A stretch of DNA of 64,000 nucleotides from Cyrtodaria siliqua. Its lineage: Eukaryota > Mollusca > Bivalvia > Adapedonta > Hiatellidae. The DNA lies in the NCBI GenBank assembly GCA_037043455.1, contig JAWPHD010001139.1:242001-306000 (forward strand), given 5' to 3'. This document shows, piece after piece, positions 24,905-36,094 of the stretch. Position numbers and translations under genes: made by a program. Numbering within the stretch: position 1 is the stretch's first letter; every line of letters begins with the position of its first letter. The notes beneath the pieces are model-generated. The model worked only from the letters and a program-made list of their open reading frames with translations, searched no databases and was not told the origin of the DNA.

Positions 24905-26605
24905 CCAAAACAGTGATATTCTTACCACACTTGGTTACAATGCTAAATAATGTGTACATTGAGAAATTAAACAACATTTCTACTATACTATCTGGGCTAC
25001 TTGCCTCATTATCCTGACACACTACAATAGTATGACACTCGTTGCTGCTGGTCGTATTGGAACACCGGTAACAATTTAGTGCATCTGCAATGTCATATAT
25101 ATGCCAGTACTGGTTGATATGATGAACATTTTTGTTTTAAAATATTGTGTACATATAATATTATGACACGGCGAGAAATACGAAAACCGCCACAACTACA
25201 AACAAATAATACACGAAGGTTAACCCAGAAAATCGTAGAATTTTCTTATAAATTATGAATTTGTCAACACAATTATATACTGATTCTAAATTGATATGTT
25301 TATTTTTCTTCGATGTAAACTTGCGTAGGTAAAAAACGGAATTAATATATTAAAATACCATTATATATAAATAAATATATATATATATATATTTCTGAGG
25401 AACAGGAACGAGTAAGCAGTGTTTTGATGGAGACATCACGCCAGCTTATAACGGAAGGAATACTGGTTGTGTACCAGTTATCGTCATTCACCAGATTTCG
25501 TCATTATCAATAAAACGCTTGATGTTGTGATTATATTTCGACCCCACTTTACAAATCACTACACACTATCATCAGACGAGTGGAGAGGAAAAAATACTAT
25601 AGAAATGTTAACATACATATGGTGGCATGTGGCTGCCATGCACTTAATTTAAGTTGACATAAATTATCGTGACTTTATGGTCATTTTATTGTGACTTTTC
25701 GCGATAATTTCTCTTTTAAGGCGACATAATTTCACGAATATAAAAATAAAAAGCATGATAAAATATCTCAACAATTAATAAAAAGTCGCGATAATGCTTC
25801 AACGTGCCATTCAAATAACGACTTAACATATCAAAAAATAGAATTTTGGTTATGCGGAGAGTTTCTGTCATTTACGTGAGGACCACGAAGCCCACAGGAC
25901 AACGCATATAACTTTGTCATTTATAGACGGATTTTATTCATTTTTTAGATCTAATTAAAGCTAAAAAAGTACGGTTTCACATGTATATATTAAGCGACGT
26001 ATAACAGTGTCAATTTTTATACGATTTAAGTTATCTTTACAGTGTTAGAAAGTTACGGAAGCGTATTCGTGCCTCGTCTTGTTGGGTTATATTGCATTTC
26101 TCCATTTAAAACAACTCCAGTTGTTATAATATATATCTATAAATCGATATATGTATGTCGACAAAACACGACACAATTCAATAAATGCTAAACAAATACG
26201 TTGAAAGAGTTCTTTATTTTACAATAAATCGATTTTAGTGAACTTAACATTTTTTTCTTTTCTTTATATCGCGTTGTAACAAAACAAATAAAAAATATAT
26301 CAATATAAAGGTACTGGACGAAATGCGTATTATCTGTATTACACGCGATATTTTTTTTGATAATCACTAGATATTTATTTGATAAACACGAGATATTTAT
26401 TTCAAGCTATGTACTGTTTGTCGATTATGTGATATAAATATGTCGATTTAAAATCTAAAAAATTATAAAACAATTCGATGTCAAAAGTCACGTTTTAATT
26501 AAATAAAATTTCAACGGAATGATTAGCCCCGGTCATCCGCCATGCTTCTGATTTCTTTACTACGCTTTGTTACGTGTATTCTAGTCTCGGACAGATAAAC
26601 CCGTA
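24861..26605 (+). repeat. Left arm of a long inverted repeat
   Basis: From the (CT)n tract to about 26340 this is nearly identical to the reverse complement of 39105-40592. From about 26340 to 26605 it matches, less closely, the reverse complement of 38032-38262, ending in the shared 'ATTCTAGTCTCGGACA'. A frame of 61 codons occurs in both arms (24837-25022 minus, 40413-40595 plus), but it ends in Arg-Glu repeats from the microsatellite and is only a marker of the duplication. The arm includes a (TA)n tract near 25370-25392. Confidence 0.85.
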
Positions 26606-26867
26606 TGATGTATACGTCTTATTTGAAAATGTCGGTCTTGGCAAATTATTCCGATTAAAGTACCCACTAGCGATTAGCCGATTCGCAATTTTTCACGCAA
26701 ATAGAAGTCCACGTTTGCATGACTCGTATGTTGTGAATAAAGCTACATGAGTTTTTTAGCCCTAGAAAGCAGCCAAGCAAGTACTCAATGACTTGTCAGA
26801 AGACAGAGTAACAAGACAATATCAAGTTAGGGCATACACTCCTTACAACAGAAGACAAACAATACAC

Positions 26868-27245
26868 GTAAACTTTAACATGCAAATATGTCTATTGTAC
26901 ATACAATATCTCAAAGTCTAGCCAAAATCTCACCAACGTTAGTAGCAAGTTCAACCATGCATTTAATCAGGATTTAAAAACTGACTTTGACCAATCATCG
27001 ATCATACCTGTTTTTCGATATGACCTCGTTTTAAGGTGTCAATATTTTTAAAGAAGCTTTACTCTAGCCTTGGTCACCCGGCCTGCCTTTGCTTTCTTCG
27101 CTACTCTATGCTTCACGGATTCAGCCAGGGGAACAGCATACAAATCGATGGTTGAACTTGCCACTAACGTTGGTGAGATTTTGGCTAGACTTTGAGAGTT
27201 TGTATTATGTTTGCATGTTAATTAAAAGTTTAAAAATTTAAAATG
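26868..27245. repeat. Inverted repeat, ~95-bp arms
   Basis: 'CAAAGTCTAGCCAAAATCTC' and 'ACCAACGTTAGTAGCAAGTT' at 26908-26955 are the reverse complement of 'AACTTGCCACTAACGTTGGT' and 'GAGATTTTGGCTAGACTTTG' at 27146-27195, with weaker pairing outward to both ends. The spacer of about 180 bp contains the 'GGTCACCCGGCCTGC' motif. Probably a foldback element; no coding capacity. Confidence 0.7.
27062..27120 (+). repeat. Short dispersed GGTCACCCGGCC motif
   Basis: 'CTAGCCTTGGTCACCCGGCC' followed by 'TTTCTTCGCTAC' recurs with variation at 26525-26605, 40905-40975 and, inverted, 38035-38090. Two of the sites coincide with the inner ends of the long inverted repeat. Confidence 0.55.
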
Positions 27246-27419
27246 TCTTTTGACTTATGAGAAGCAGCACGTGATGGTAACAAGACTGTGTAACTAAACT
27301 TTTGTGTTATGCTGTAATTGGCGAAATTTATACTTTTGTTATTTTAAAATAATATTGATTGTTATCTTTTGGTTAATTTAAAATTGTCTGTTATTTATTT
27401 ATATTGTCCCCAACTCTCG

Positions 27420-27450
<31 letters not shown>

Positions 27451-27475
27451 ACCACCCCACACCCTCCCTCTCTTT
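27420..27475. repeat. Poly-C tract
   Basis: About 30 consecutive C residues followed by 'ACCACCCCACACCC'. The frame at 27404-27724, which begins in the tract, is not a gene. Confidence 0.9.
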
Positions 27476-27780
27476 GATTTTATTTACTGTGAACTGTTTT
27501 ATGTATTGTTAATTCATTGTTATTTATTATCTAGAATCATCAAATTCAATTTGCTGTTATCCTGTTATGAGACCCTTACCCCAACTCCATCCCTACAACA
27601 TAATGTCAAGCAAACGTTGACTTTTATGTGCGTGAAAAGCGGGCGGATAGAGTTGGCCAGTTGGCGCTTAATTTTATTCCACCCAGACCGATATTTGCCA
27701 ATAAAAGTAAATATACTTAAGTGAAAAAGAAACGCAGCTAGGGAATTTCCGCTATATAATTAAAAAAACAACGAAGAATG

Positions 27781-27906
27781 GGCCTGGAACCGTCTCATCT
27801 GCAGAACTGTAGAGTTGCTTCAAATTATGTTGTAAAAACTCCATGTTTTGCTGGAGCGACGAACATTGTTTTCTGCCATCACTCAAGCAGCACCTAAAAC
27901 ATGATG
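27781..27906 (-). pseudogene. Dead copy 1 of a small exon
   Basis: The reverse complement aligns with the intact exon at 53422-53509: acceptor TTTTAG and the shared end 'ACTCTACAGTTCTGCAG'. The donor GTAAG has become ATGAG and the frame has stops and indels. The exon-equivalent part is 27799-27893. Flanking bases are duplicated too, so it moved as DNA, not as spliced RNA. Confidence 0.65.
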
Positions 27907-27909
27907 ATG

Positions 27910-28255
27910 CATTCATCAAAGGAAATGTCACCGACCATGCTAGACATTCTTAATTATGGCTTAACCAAAAGAACATGTAGCATGGTGACATTCCGTTGAT
28001 GAATGCAAAGCATTAAATCGTTTAATTTAGGGTTAACTTATGGGAGTGGCTATACCGTACTACAACTACCAGACAGAGGAATTTAGAGTACGACGTCGCT
28101 CTGACGTCACAGTGTTACTAAGTACACCATGCTACAAAAAAGATAGAGTATGTTTCAGCTCGTTGTTTATTTTAACACCTCGATGGGCTACATCCATCTG
28201 GGTGTTTATATAAACCAACTCGCCGAAACCAGACTCTATCTATTACATATTCCAT
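27910..28255 (+). mobile_element. Palindromic MITE family, copy 4
   Basis: 'GTAGCATGGTGACATTCCGT' at 27977 leads through 'TTAAATCGTTTAATTTAGGG', a TGACGTCA (about 28090) and 'ACCATGCTACAAAAAAGATA' to a hairpin ending 'CAGACTCTATCTATTACATA'. Just upstream, 27910-27942 is an inverted terminal piece of the same family ('AAATGTCACCGACCATGCTA'), so this locus is a partly deleted version of the head-to-head palindrome at 13141-13682. Confidence 0.75.
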
Positions 28256-28660
28256 CTTGAAGCATTTGGATTTCTGCCATTTTGAAATGTGCTAAAATAG
28301 TAACAGAGGAGTGGGGTGAGATTGTGGTAGGCATTTATTATATTATAGAAGAGCTTAAACCTAAATCAAAAGTAAAATAAAACATTTCTATGTAAATTCG
28401 GGTAAGTCACATTTTGCAATGTGCCGAAAATATGTAACATGTGGTCAGGGGACATTTAATATATTATAGAGGAGCCTAAATCGAAGCCAAAATAAAATAA
28501 AACAGTTCTGTGCGAATGTTCCTTGGGATAAGCCATAATTAAGAATATATTGCTGTCTTTAAGCATTTGAATGGCGGCCATTTTGAGATGTGCTAAAAAT
28601 AGTAACAGAGTGATCTCTGACCTTGGGGAACGAATTGAAAATACGGACTTTATTGTGGGG
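28255..28660 (+). repeat. Internally repeated dispersed sequence
   Basis: Blocks such as 'GCCATTTTGAAATGTGCTAA' with 'AGTAACAGAG' (28277-28310) recur at 28577-28612. 'TATTATAGAAGAGCTTAAAC' and 'AATAAAATAAAACA' (28340-28380) recur at 28460-28503. 'AAGCCATAATTAAGAATA' at 28527 is inverted relative to 27945-27965. It appears to be an old repeat into which the MITE inserted. Confidence 0.5.
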
Positions 28661-28789
28661 ATTGAGGTAGGCAGTATACACCATAATCACGGTGTAAGAC
28701 TAACAACACATAAATATTTACTCTTTTTTAAATAAATAGATAAAGATTGATGTTATCTGTTAAGAGAAATAGATACAAAAATCATTTGA

Positions 28790-29100
28790 TAGTGTACCCC
28801 GCCATCCCCTTCCCCACCCACCCTATCCAACACCAGGCACCATAGTTATGATGTAATAATAAACAAACTAACAACGAAGAAATATTTACATTTGCCCCAC
28901 TCTCGCCCCACCCCCACACTCACCACCCTCCCCAGCTCCAGATTTTCTTTAGATGAGGATTGATTATTTTTGAAGAAAAAATACCAAACCAAAAACAACA
29001 TTTGGGAGTGCACCCTCACCCCCCTCCCCCCCCCCACCCCCCCCCCCCCACCCCCCTCCACCCCTCCTACTACTCACCACCTCCCTTATACCCAATACCG
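28790..29100. repeat. C-rich low-complexity region
   Basis: Repeated 'CCACCCCCACC'-type runs, strongest at 29018-29075. The minus-strand Gly-rich frame at 28846-29061 and the frame at 29070-29444 are by-products with no domain evidence. Confidence 0.8.
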
Positions 29101-29454
29101 AATATGGTTTGAACTATGAATAAGAAACGCAAACATATATGTTCAGTATATATAACAATATATTGGATGTCTATAGTGCACCTTACCGTCCCCCGACCAC
29201 AACCCTCTTGATGATGGATGGGTGGGGAGTTGGAACTTAGGTGGGCATTATGCACCATAGTTACAGGTGTAAGAATCAATAAACAAAAGAATGCAGAAAT
29301 ATCAAAATAAATAAATAACCGGGTTTCGGATTGTGTGGGCGGGGTGGTGTATACCCCAGTATGAATGAAATAAAAATAAGAAGAGTAAATCATATGGTCA
29401 GGAACAAAGATTGGATGTTTACTTAAACCAAAATTATTGAACATTTTTTAGGCT

Positions 29455-30008
29455 ATGTTAAGCTCGTAGGGAGCCCGTGATTCATTTGCACCTAAATTAA
29501 GTATGCACCCATCTAGATAATGATATAAGGAATCCCAACCCAAAATTTGGTTTAGCTAACGCAAATTAAATACTATAGATATATACAACAATTTACATGC
29601 ACAACCTTGATCTGAGTTTATTACACATTTTATGGCCCATCACAATCTTGGTTCCATGGAAGCCCAGAATATATAACAGACACAATTACTATTACATAGA
29701 TGTTACTCTGCAATTGATACAAGTTGTTGATATGTCTAAGTAAACATGGTACGTTTAATTATTACTATTACTAAAGCATATGTATTAATGCATTACGTTA
29801 CTTTTATATGTATCTTTGATATTTTGAAACCACTATAAAAACTATGACGAATAGAATATCTAAATAAAATATAATATTAAAAAAAAAAAAATAAAAAAAA
29901 AAATAACAATAATGTGACCGACCGTCTAGATAATACTATAAAGAAACCCGTACCCAAATTTGGTGGAGCTAGGACAAGAAATGCTAGTGATATATATCTG
30001 TCAACGTG
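29455..30008 (+). repeat. Dispersed repeat hosting the dyad MITE
   Basis: 'GAGCCCGTGATTCATTTGCA', 'TCTAGATAATGATATAAGGA' and 'TTTGGTTTAGCTA' near 29480-29570 are echoed at 29920-29975 and at 33690-33850 ('AAATTTAGTTGAGCTATGAC'). A run of A residues lies at 29878-29902. The element continues after the MITE at 31261 ('AACGTGATATAGATCTGTCA'). Confidence 0.5.
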
Positions 30009-31260
30009 TATGGCAAGCCAATTGTCCAATACGAACGTAAAAGCATGTTAACCTATACTTTCGAGCGAAAACATAGGTTTACGTCCTTAAACCATAGTTC
30101 ACGCTCGTAAACGTAGGTTCACGCTCGTAAACCCAAGTTCACGGTCGTAAACATAGGTTCACGTTCGTAAACTACGGTTCACGCTCGTGAACCCCGATTC
30201 ACGCTCGTGAATTACGGTTCACGCTCGTAAACATAGGATAACGACCGAAATTCATAGTTCAATCGAGAAACCTAGTTTATCGAATACGCTCGCTATACTA
30301 GGATTATCAAATCAACTATGAATTTTGGGCGTGAACATGGGTTCACGACCGTGAACCAAGGTTTACGACCGTGAACCTATGTTTACGACCGTGAACCATA
30401 GTTTACGAACGTGAACCTATGTTTACGAGCGTGAACCATAGTTTACGCACGTAAACCTATGTTTACAACCGTGAACTATAGTTTACGCTCGTAAACTATG
30501 GTTCACGCTCGTAAACACAGGTTCACGTTCGTTAAACCGGGTTTATCAACTTGTAACTATGCTTTCCGACCGGTATCTGTGATTTACGAGCATAGCCAAT
30601 CACGACCGTGAACCATAGTTTACGAACGTGAACTCTAGTTTACGAGCGTGAACCTAAGTTTACGACCGTGAACCATAGTTTACGGACGTAAACCTAGGTT
30701 TACGACCGTGAACCATAGTTTACGGACATGAACCTATGTTTACGAGCGTGAACCATAGTTTACGAACGTGAACCTATGTTTACGACCGTGAACTTTGGTT
30801 TACGAGCGTGAACCATAGTTTACGAACGTGAACCTAGCTTTACGTTCGATAAACCAGGTTTCTCGAACAAATCTCTGATTTTCGGTCGTTATCCTATGTT
30901 CACGAGCGTGAACCTATGTTCACGGTCGTAAACCCAGGTTCACGGTCGTAAACATAGGTTCACGTTCGTAAACTATGGTTCACGCTCGTGAACCCAGGTT
31001 CACGCCCGTAAGCATAGGTTCACGCTCGTGAACTTAGGATAACGACCGAATTTTTTAGTTCAATCGAGAAACCTAGTTCATCGAACGTAAACCTGGGTTC
31101 ACGAGCGTAAACTATGGTTTACGCCAGTTATCCTATGTTTTCGCTCGAAAATATAGGTTATTATTCGATAAACCTGGTTTTACGTTCGAAAAACCTAGTT
31201 AATCGATCGTTAATCCTAGTTTTCCGACCGTGAACCTTATTGGACAATTGGCTTGCCATA
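30009..31260. mobile_element. TIR element filled with ~60 copies of a 16-bp dyad
   Basis: Perfect 23-bp terminal inverted repeats (30009-30031 and 31238-31260, starting TATGGCAAGCC) are flanked directly on both sides by AACGTG, a likely 6-bp target duplication. The interior of about 1.2 kb is almost entirely 20-bp units with the dyad GTTYACG-NN-CGTRAAC plus a 4-bp spacer. Unit orientation switches between blocks (30065-30240, 30330-30480, 30480-30540, 30605-30830, 30895-31030). The blocks are separated by related spacers carrying 'AGTTCAATCGAGAAACCTAG' at 30260 and 31056. There is no coding frame. I infer a non-autonomous DNA transposon. Confidence 0.9.
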
Positions 31261-32070
31261 AACGTGATATAGATCTGTCAACACAGCAGATCCAGCTGAG
31301 TGTGAAAATGTCATTATTACATGTATAGCAATCCTTCTGAAATTAATGGAGTTTTAAATTATTAATGTAAGTACCTTGATTAAAACAGCAAGTTGAAAAT
31401 CTTCGCAATTGCTTTTCTTAGGAAGTGGCTAAAATATTAAATTTGATCCCTGTAGCCATCAATGATTTCGATTTTTTTTTTATAGAATTTGCCATCTCAG
31501 ATGGTACCGACCAACCTCATGGCTCGTGGATAAAATAGTTAAACTTTCAAGTAGCATTTAAAGCCATACATGCAATAAAAAAAAGTAAAAAAAGAAGAAG
31601 TTTCTACCTACCTATCCATCTGAAAAAATCGAAGGTCGGGTTTGGGCAAACTAAGATGTGTTTACGTTTGGCCTAAACTGATATCCTATTGGACGTTAAG
31701 TTGAAGGAAGCGTAGACCAACATAGACACTACGCGCCAATTAAAAATCGATTAATCAATGTTCCGATCGTTTCAGATCAATCTGTATAACGGAAACACGT
31801 AGATCAATTCTTATCAATTCATCACACGATAAGGACGGATGGCAGATAACTTCGTATCAGCGAATTTTGTCACAGTATACTTTATATCACAGTATACTTT
31901 AGGACCTTGGACTTTCATTGTAAAAGATACGTGTTTAATGAAGCTTATGAAGTGTCAGTTTAGAGTACAACATTAATATTATTAATCCGGAGCAAGAACT
32001 AGGGCCACTGCTTATCCAAACAGATGGGTATTCAAGTTCATTTTGTCATTTTTGTCATATTCATCATCAC
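31261..32070. other. Unannotated DNA
   Basis: Apart from the resumed dispersed repeat at 31261-31300, no supported frame, RNA gene or repeat. Confidence 0.4.
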
Positions 32071-32072
32071 CT

Positions 32073-32207
32073 CATATTGTTTTAGGTGCTGCTTGAGTGT
32101 TGGTAGAAAACAATGGTCGTCGCTCCAGCAAAACATGGAGTTTGTACAACATAATTTGAAGCAACTCTGCAGTTCTCTGCAGATGAGATGGTTCCAGGCC
32201 CATGCTG
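32073..32207 (+). pseudogene. Dead copy 2 of a small exon
   Basis: Acceptor TTGTTTTAG at about 32077-32085, then GTGCTGCTTGAG (in-frame TGA in the position of the intact exon's Ser codon). It ends 'GCAACTCTGCAGTTCTCTGC' plus AG at 32182, where the donor is ATGAG rather than GTAAG. It is inverted relative to 27781-27906 and closer to it than to the intact copy at 53422. The frame 32024-32353 crossing it is fortuitous. Confidence 0.65.
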
Positions 32208-32749
32208 CATTTTTTTTAAATTCCCGAGTTGCGTTTCTTGTTCACTTTAGTATATTTACTTTTATTTATTCTGCCAATTTTTGTTTTAAAAGCTTCTCTT
32301 ATTTTTGGTTGGATGCGTCCTACGAACGTTACACCGTGATCGGATTTTTTTAACGCATCTTCTTATCTAGTCTCTCATAATGCGTTTAACAGTACTTGTG
32401 ACCTGTCTGAAATCTGTGATAGATCTGATCTTTGATTATTCTTCTGGTCAGATACCACAATTGATTTGGGGCTTCTTATTGGGTGAAAAAGGTATAGGTA
32501 TATTAGGGCATATAGTCAGATTCTAAGGTATATTCTGATTGGATTAAATTACCCAATTCATAACAAAACCCCATAAATCATCAAAATATTGTATTTTCTT
32601 CATAAAACATGTTGATTTGGGATGTTTTGACTCAAATATGCATTTGTATGGAACAATTGTACTGAGAGTATATTTGCAAAAAGTAAAATGTCTTTACTGC
32701 CATTTTGGTGGTGGCAACAATCAGTGAAATATTGCCGAAAGCATCACAC

Positions 32750-32836
32750 TACTCCCCCGCCCCAACCCCCCCCCACTACCCCCCCACTACCCCCCCCCCC
32801 CACTACCCCCCCCCCCCCCCACCACCACCACCACCA
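32750..32836. repeat. CCCCCCACTAC / CCA low-complexity tract
   Basis: Alternating C runs with 'ACTAC' and then '(CCA)n' to 32836. Confidence 0.95.
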
Positions 32837-33559
32837 ATCTGCTGGTCATTTTTGAGTGTCTCTAAGACAGTTCTTTAAAAAAAATACGTTTTATCATCGT
32901 TCGGATGTAGCCATAGGAGTAGGCCAAAAGGCTATAATGGAGACCTATGGGATATATGATTTAAATTCTATCACTTACATCTTGTCACGTATACATATCT
33001 AATCACTCGAATATATATCTAATCGGCCAAGAGCCGTTGATCAATCGTTCGATTATATATTCAGTGTTTGTCAGTGTTTGTCAGTAGCAGTCGGAAGCAG
33101 ATAAGAAATTATCCTGTTTACCTTCTCATGACGAGTTTCCGGATTGGTTCAAAATCATAGGGAAGAACCGGATTGTTGTTTTTCCATACACATGTTCAAG
33201 AGTACAATTATCGTCGCGTTCTTACAGGCAGATACTCACAAAATAGGGTTAAAAAAGAAGCTTGAAAAAAATAATGAAATATCTATATACGACGCAGTGT
33301 ATGACTTCATATAACGCGTCGAAAGTCAGAACGTGTCATGTGACCTAACGCGTTATGTGACAAATAGTCGACGCATTATGTGACTCAGGTTATATTGCGC
33401 AAAAGTAAAACATTGCACCATGCCGGTGAGAAAGTGTCGATTCTTACGGATGGCGGGAATGTGTATATAATATATGGTTTAATGCCTATGACAATAATGC
33501 AAATCACGGGAGCGACCATAGAGAGGGTGCATAGGGTTAATGATTAGCAATTGTTTGAT

Positions 33560-33900
33560 ATCAGTTTTTGAGCGCGTCCATGGCCATTTTGTCTATAACT
33601 CGCTCGTCTCTCAGCGCTGCGGGTTCGAATCTCACTGGATGCACACGTTATTTTCGATGTGAAATGGGACACTGCACATTTTAAGGGCTATCATAATTTG
33701 GGTTTCATGGGAGCCCATGGGGTATAGGAACCACATTACTTCTGTTACCCGTAAGATAATACTTTAAGGACGCTCATGATCAAATTTAGTTGAGCTATGA
33801 CAATAAGTTTAAAAGATATAGACCTGTAAACACAGATAACGTGCAGAGCTCGATGTTGACTGGGACGCGGACACTGACACCGACGCCGGGGTGATTACGC
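33560..33900 (+). repeat. SINE head plus dispersed repeat
   Basis: At 33620-33640, 'GCGGGTTCGAATCTCACT' matches a Pol III B box in the same context as the SINE at 63605. It is followed from about 33680 by the dispersed repeat also seen at 29455, including 'GACCTGTAAACACAGATAAC' and 'GACACCGACGCCGGGG'. Confidence 0.6.
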
Positions 33901-34484
33901 TCTCTTATATTCTTCAAATCGTTGATCTAAAACAATGAATAGTTACTGTTGCTGTATATTACAAACCAAATACAGATGTGTTTGGTAAAAAAAAAATGTT
34001 TCCCTATTATTTGCCAATGTGTATGTTTTGCCCCAAATCTTAAGTTATTTTATTCTCAAAATAAAGTTTTAAAACTTATTTTTAATACAGGAGGAAAACA
34101 TTACAATGCCTGCAGCTACTGTTTCGAACTAGATGTTTTCATAAATTTGATAAATTTCAAAGTATTGAAATTATGTTATGAAAACCAAAACTGCATATAA
34201 AACTCGATAGTCTGCTATAACCTTAAACGACAATTTACAAGCAATAGTGCCTTCAATTACATTTTGCTGTTATTAATAACTCAAGATGTTTGCTTCAGAT
34301 CTCATTCTCTCCCCTTTTTCAAAAATACGGATGCAGCAAATTTATAATGCACATTTTTGTTCATGTCATATTTGTTATATCAAAGAAATCATTAGATTTG
34401 CTGAGCATATTCAGTGACAGCTATTTAACTTAATTACAAAATATAAGTTATGTTATATCGTATACGAGCGGCCAGAAGTTAACA
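33900..34484. other. Unannotated AT-rich DNA
   Basis: The frame 33949-34200 has no recognisable motif; no gene supported. Confidence 0.4.
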
Positions 34485-35586
34485 TGCTATTCGATATTCG
34501 ACATTTGATATTCAAATTGAATATCGAAAAACAATAAACTCGAGATTCGTTATTGAACAAATAAGTTTTGAATATCGAAAAACAAAAACCTCGAGATTCG
34601 TTATTCATCAAATAATAAGTTTTGAATATCAAAAAAAAATACAAAAAAACTCGAGATTCGTTATAACAAATAAGTTTTGAATATCGAAAAACAGAAAACT
34701 CGTGATTCGTTATTCCACAAATAAATGTTGAATATCGAACAACAAAAATCACGGGATTCGTTATTCAACTAATAAATGTTGAATATCGAAATACAAAAAC
34801 TCGAGATTCGTTATTCAACAAATAAGTTTTTAAAATCGAAAAACAAAAAAACATGATACGTTATTCAAAAAAATAATGTTTTGAATATCGAAAAAAAACA
34901 AAAAAACTCGAGATTCGTTATTCAACAAATAGGTTTCGAATATCGAAAAACAAAAACCTGGAGATTCGTTATTCATCAAATAAAGTTTTGAATATCGAAA
35001 AACTAAAACTCGAGATTCATTATTCAATAAAGTTTTAATATCGAAAAATAAAAAACTCGAGATTCGTTATTCAACAAATAAGTTTTGAATATCGAAAAAC
35101 AAAAAACACGAGATTCGTTATTCATCAAATAAGTTTTGAATATCGAAAAGCAAAAAACTCGAGATTCGTTATTCAACAAATAAATTTGAATATCGAAAAA
35201 ACAAAAAACTCGAGATTCGTTATTCATCAAATAAGTTTTGAATATCGAAAAACAAAAAACACGAGATTCGTTATTCATCAAATAAGTTTTGAATATCGAA
35301 AAGCAAAAAACTCGAGATTCGTTATTCAACAAATAAATTTGAATATCGGAAAACAAAAAACTCGAGATTCGTTATTCATCAAATAAGTTTTGAATATCGA
35401 AAAACAAAAAACTCGAGATTCGTTATTCAACAAATAAAGTTTTGAATATCGAAAAACAAAAAACTCGAGATTCGTTATTCATCAAATAAGTTTTGAATAT
35501 CGAAAAACAAAAAACTCGAGATTCGTTATTCATCAAATAAGTTTTGAATATCGAAAAACAAAAAACTCGAGATTCGTTATTCAACA
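34485..35586. repeat. 51-bp minisatellite (~21 units)
   Basis: The unit contains 'ATTCGTTATTCATCAAATAA', 'GTTTTGAATATCGAAAAACA' and 'AAAAACTCGAG' (51 bp). Units alternate between ATTCATCAAAT and ATTCAACAAAT. 51 is divisible by three, so frames open on both strands (35024-35356 minus encodes a 17-residue repeat, 'YLMNNESRVFCFSIFKT'). These are judged non-genic because they are maintained only by the period. Confidence 0.95.
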
Positions 35587-36094
35587 GCAGCGGTGAAAGG
35601 CGAGACCGTTTTAGACGCGGCGTCTTTACTATCCCGGCCATGGAAGCGCTCTACAGCGTATATCAATGCCTTCAATTTATTTTTAAATAGTTACAATAAC
35701 CTTAGTTTGGCCATTAAATAATTCGTTCAAATCATAACATTTTTCTATATTCAAGATAATAATTAGTAAATTCTTTAGACAGACATATGTAGTGTTGCTC
35801 TTGCGCCAAAGGTTATTCGAAAGATACTTGACAATACACATGACATGACATGGAAACCCTGTATCAATATCATCTAGTATAGCCAGAAGCTTCCCAACTA
35901 GTCCAACATACTAGAGGGAACCATATTGCTCAGTCGAAACAATTGCACAAAAATGGCTTATGCGTTACATAGATAATATTGTCAGTACATAACTTGCGTT
36001 GACCATGTTGAAATAGCTACCCAGGTTTGCGCCTTGTAAGGGAAATCGGCAATGCAAACATTGCTCATATACTCTCACTATCAACATAAGCGAA

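Noticed and set aside
24837..25022. Conserved small protein present in two copies (also 40413-40595)
   Set aside because: The two copies are simply the arms of the long inverted repeat, and the frame ends in microsatellite-encoded Arg-Glu repeats.
34485..35586. CRISPR-like array
   Set aside because: Direct repeats have no unique spacers, the repeats vary and the DNA is clearly eukaryotic. The same applies to the 42-, 75-, 84- and 95-bp arrays.
34453..35641. 17-residue repeat protein on the minus strand
   Set aside because: Produced by the 51-bp minisatellite; units end or start frames at random and there is no domain.
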